From Lachnospiraceae bacterium oral taxon 500 (GTDB lineage Bacteria; Bacillota; Clostridia; Lachnospirales; Vallitaleaceae): 64,000 nucleotides of DNA. Below, one piece after another: positions 61,679 through 64,000 of the stretch. The position numbers and the translations under genes were made by a program. The first letter of the stretch is position 1. Every line of letters begins with the position of its first letter. Under the pieces are notes generated by a model. That model made no database searches, was not told where the DNA came from, and saw only the letters and a list, made by a program, of their open reading frames with translations. The DNA is taken from assembly GCA_002999035.1 (NCBI GenBank), contig CP027241.1, forward strand, positions 1,305,001 to 1,369,000. The letters run 5' to 3'.

Positions 61679-62585
61679 GGTTTAAGCGTTCCTCGCTTTC
61701 GCATAACTTGAAAAGAAAAGAAACTAAGCAGAGCAATAATGATAAATAAACCGACGGAAATGACCGCGGCGTAACCATAGTTATGATTTTTAAAGCCTTG
61801 GTTATATAAGTACATCGAAGTAGTCAGTACTGCTTTGCGCGGGTCACCGCTGCCGTTGGAGAGGGTTGCGGGTACGTCAAACAACTGCATGCCGCCGATA
61901 ACGGAGGTAACTGTCAAATACAAAAGTGTTGGCTGAATCAAAGGGAGAGTAATATAAAAATAAGTTTGCAGACGACTGGAACCATCAACCATAGCGGCAT
62001 CATAGATACGGGGATCAATGGTCGTGATGCCGGCCATAACGAGGATAGTGGTGTAGCCGAACCACATCCACCACTGGATATAAGAAACCAAACCGGAGGT
62101 AAAAAGCTCACTGCGAAAAAAAGGGAAGGGTGCTCCGGGTATTTTCAGGGAAACTAAAATATAGTTTACAACGGATTTATTGCCGTCAAACAAGAGATTG
62201 AATAAAAGTCCGACCGAAGCGGCGGTAATTAAATTAGGCAAATAAAAAGCGGCTCGGAAAAAGCGCATACCCTTTACTTTATAAAAAGTAAAAATTGCCG
62301 AAAGAATTAAAGCGGTCAGCATTTGCGGAATAAAATTAAAAATCCAAATTCGAAAAGAGTTCCAAAGGGAAAGATAGAAAATTTCGTCACCAATCAAGCG
62401 CTCAAAATTTTTCCAGCCAAGTTGCCGGGCTGGTGATAAACCGTCCCATTTGTAAAAACTTAAAATAAATGTATATAAAATCGGATACAGGCTGAAAACA
62501 AGAAAAACCAGAAAAAAGGCGCAATAAAGAAATAAGCATTTCGATTAATCTTTCGTTGATAACTTATTTTTTTTGTCTTTTTCAT
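61675..62585 (-). pseudogene. sugar ABC permease (MalF/CUT1 type), frameshifted near the N-terminus
   Basis: The start ATG 62585 (AGAGG site) opens MKKTKKISYQRKINRNAYFF and stops at 62460. The rest of the permease continues in another frame from about 62515 to 61675, with FSLYPILYTFILSFYKWDG readable across the break. A T6 run (A6 at 62513-62518 on the plus strand) would need one more base to join IAPFFLVFLVFSLYP. The EAA loop DAAMVDGSSRLQTYFYITLP is intact. A base-call error is the simplest explanation; true loss would cripple the importer. Confidence 0.82.
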
Positions 62586-62682
62586 GTTATACCTCTGGAA
62601 TGAAAATGATAGGTTTGCCAGTTGCTTGATTTTAGAAACAAGAAACTGGCAAACACTAGCTATTGCAAGGGATAAAACCAAG

Positions 62683-64000
62683 CTATTGGATGATTACATC
62701 AGGGTAGGCATTGGCAACATCCTTTTTAAACTGAGAAATCGCCTCTTCTTTACTCAAGACTCCGGTAGCATAGTCTTTTGTTGCCGACAAAAAAGCATTA
62801 TTAATTGTTCCGTCATAGCCGGTCATCAAATCGGCGGGTAGTTTTTGCATTTGTTCGTTATAAAAAGCAAAGGGATTTTGTCCGCCTAAAACTTCCTCGC
62901 CGTCACCGGCAGCCAGAGCGCTGTCAGCCGATTTAGAGGAAATATATTCTCCGGATTTGGCACCATAAGCTTGAAGAACGTCGCTGTCCAAGCAGCAATA
63001 TTTTAAAAATGCCCAAGCCAAATCTTTATTCGGGCTGTCTTTATAGATTCCAAGCCAAGTACCTCCTTTTACATAGGGAACCGGACCTTGGCACATTGCC
63101 CATTTTCCTTTGGTAGTATCGGCTCCTGGTTTTATGACGAATTGATATCCCCAAGAGGGCAGAACATAGCAGAAAGTATCGGTGCTTTCTACAGCGGCAA
63201 TCCATTCCGGCGACCAAGGATCAACGCCCAAATCATACCCTTTTTTAGTGATTGTTTTAGCCATATCCATAAAATTCAGCATGGATTCATCGAGCACCAG
63301 CTTGTTATCTTTGATCCAAGGCTGTTTGCGGTTGGAAAACTGCATATTCATGATATCTTGCCAACTGGCAAACATTTTGATGTTCTTTTCTTTCAATTTA
63401 GCAGCAATTTCCAGCATGGCTGCGTTACTGGATAACATAGCTCCTACTTTTTCCGGATCATCCGTTCCCAAAACTTCTTCAGCCATATCTCGGCGATACA
63501 TAATTGAGCCGGGGCTGGCTTGCCAGCTGAGAGCTCGCAGGGTATTACCGCTGTCGGTACCGACGCTGATGATATAATCCCATACGTCGGCGGTTTCGGC
63601 CTGATAAGGCGCTGCGCGAAGATTATCCCAAAAACCGGATTCTACCAAGTACTTAACATAATCAGATTCCCCTGTAAAAATATCAGGTGCTCCTTGGCCG
63701 TTGGCCAAGGTAGGAGTTAATTTAGCAATAAAGTCAGAGTTAGGAACGACAGTAATATTTACAGTGATGTTGGGATAGATTTTATTGAATCCTTCCACGA
63801 AACGATTTAATTCCTCACCGGATGACCAAACTTCTAAGTTACCGGATAAAGCGGCAGAGTTTTCTTCGGCAGTCGGAGAAACGGCAGGATTATTGTCAGG
63901 TGCCGTTTTTTCGGTGTTCTTTGAGTCTGGGGCGGCGGGCGGAGTATTAGTGGTGGTACAGGAAGTCAAAGAGAAGCCAATAATCAGTGCCAGAACGCTT
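62683..64000 (-). CDS. sugar-binding lipoprotein of ABC transporter, 5' end outside window
   Basis: At least 439 residues; the start lies beyond 64000. The visible N-terminus reads SVLALIIGFSLTSC, the end of a signal peptide with lipobox LTSC, then a threonine- and proline-rich linker and a family 1 binding domain (NLEVWSSGEELNRFVEGF, later GAPDIFTGESDYVKYL). It captures the oligosaccharide outside the membrane for the two permeases downstream. An apparent internal start at 63969 is only a TTG within the signal peptide. It is the first visible gene of the minus-strand operon. Confidence 0.9.
   Translation of the reverse strand, partial: SVLALIIGFSLTSCTTTNTPPAAPDSKNTEKTAPDNNPAVSPTAEENSAALSGNLEVWSSGEELNRFVEGFNKIYPNITVNITVVPNSDFIAKLTPTLANGQGAPDIFTGESDYVKYLVESGFWDNLRAAPYQAETADVWDYIISVGTDSGNTLRALSWQASPGSIMYRRDMAEEVLGTDDPEKVGAMLSSNAAMLEIAAKLKEKNIKMFASWQDIMNMQFSNRKQPWIKDNKLVLDESMLNFMDMAKTITKKGYDLGVDPWSPEWIAAVESTDTFCYVLPSWGYQFVIKPGADTTKGKWAMCQGPVPYVKGGTWLGIYKDSPNKDLAWAFLKYCCLDSDVLQAYGAKSGEYISSKSADSALAAGDGEEVLGGQNPFAFYNEQMQKLPADLMTGYDGTINNAFLSATKDYATGVLSKEEAISQFKKDVANAYPDVIIQ

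Noticed and set aside
63520-63720. Plus-strand frames within 63088-63720
   Set aside because: They are antisense to a well-supported sugar-binding lipoprotein.

Overview
The window reads as chromosomal DNA of an anaerobic, low-to-mid-GC Firmicute of the class Clostridia. The grounds are the class III ribonucleotide reductase pair nrdD/nrdG under NrdR boxes, the walRK-yycH-yycI system, the hup-rqcP-divIC-tilS-hpt-ftsH block, strong AGGAGG-type ribosome binding sites, and promoters close to TTGACA-N17-TATAAT, often with an extended TGn -10. The yabP, yabQ and spoIIE genes that sporeformers keep near rqcP-divIC-tilS are absent, so the host may not sporulate. No rRNA, tRNA, CRISPR or phage genes were seen.

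Layout. 0-4 kb: a small zinc-ribbon membrane protein, an RCC1-repeat exported protein, and an ECF sigma factor overlapping its membrane partner. 4-7 kb: nrdD-nrdG. 7-10.5 kb: a membrane diguanylate cyclase and a CapD/FlaA1-type sugar dehydratase. 10.6-16.3 kb: walR-walK, a secreted unknown behind a WalR-type box, yycH and yycI. 16.4-17.9 kb: a DUF4143-type ATPase flanked by near-identical palindromic 50-mers. 18-25.7 kb: murA, hup, rqcP, divIC, tilS, hpt, ftsH, a possible small RNA, and engB. 25.7-29.6 kb (minus strand): a second DUF4143 ATPase, a DUF4364 regulator and typA. 30.4-37.7 kb: a glycolysis-like set (PGI-like, PFK-like, NagB-like, class II aldolase, TIM-like) ending in a LarA-type racemase. 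37.9-41.6 kb: an AT-rich block with MarR, an OpuC-like importer carrying two frameshifts, and a quinone-oxidoreductase-like enzyme. 41.8-49.1 kb: TauE/SafE, a heterodimeric ABC exporter, an aminotransferase and two membrane proteins. 49.2-51.7 kb: an AT-rich patch with an Mrr-type nuclease, a HAD protein and a broken small gene. 51.7-57.3 kb: an orphan, a DtxR-like regulator, an ABC-F protein, a CopZ-like protein, and nagA-nagB. 57.3-58.1 kb: 860 bases without a gene, holding four structured repeats and three perfect DnaA boxes. 58.1-64 kb (minus strand): a sugar ABC importer with two signal-less GH30 glycosidases.

The most unusual content lies outside or beside the genes. A family of about 140-bp elements with terminal inverted repeats and up to three internal hairpins occurs nine times, four of them next to the DnaA-box cluster. 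A second, larger nested palindrome family and a third short family around the ATPase are also present. In the 30-37.7 kb cluster, the PGI-like and TIM-like proteins keep the catalytic residues I could check but lack the usual phosphate-gripping loops, which suggests an altered substrate.

Limits: everything was read by eye. Three transporter genes carry single-base homopolymer frameshifts, so base-call errors remain possible.
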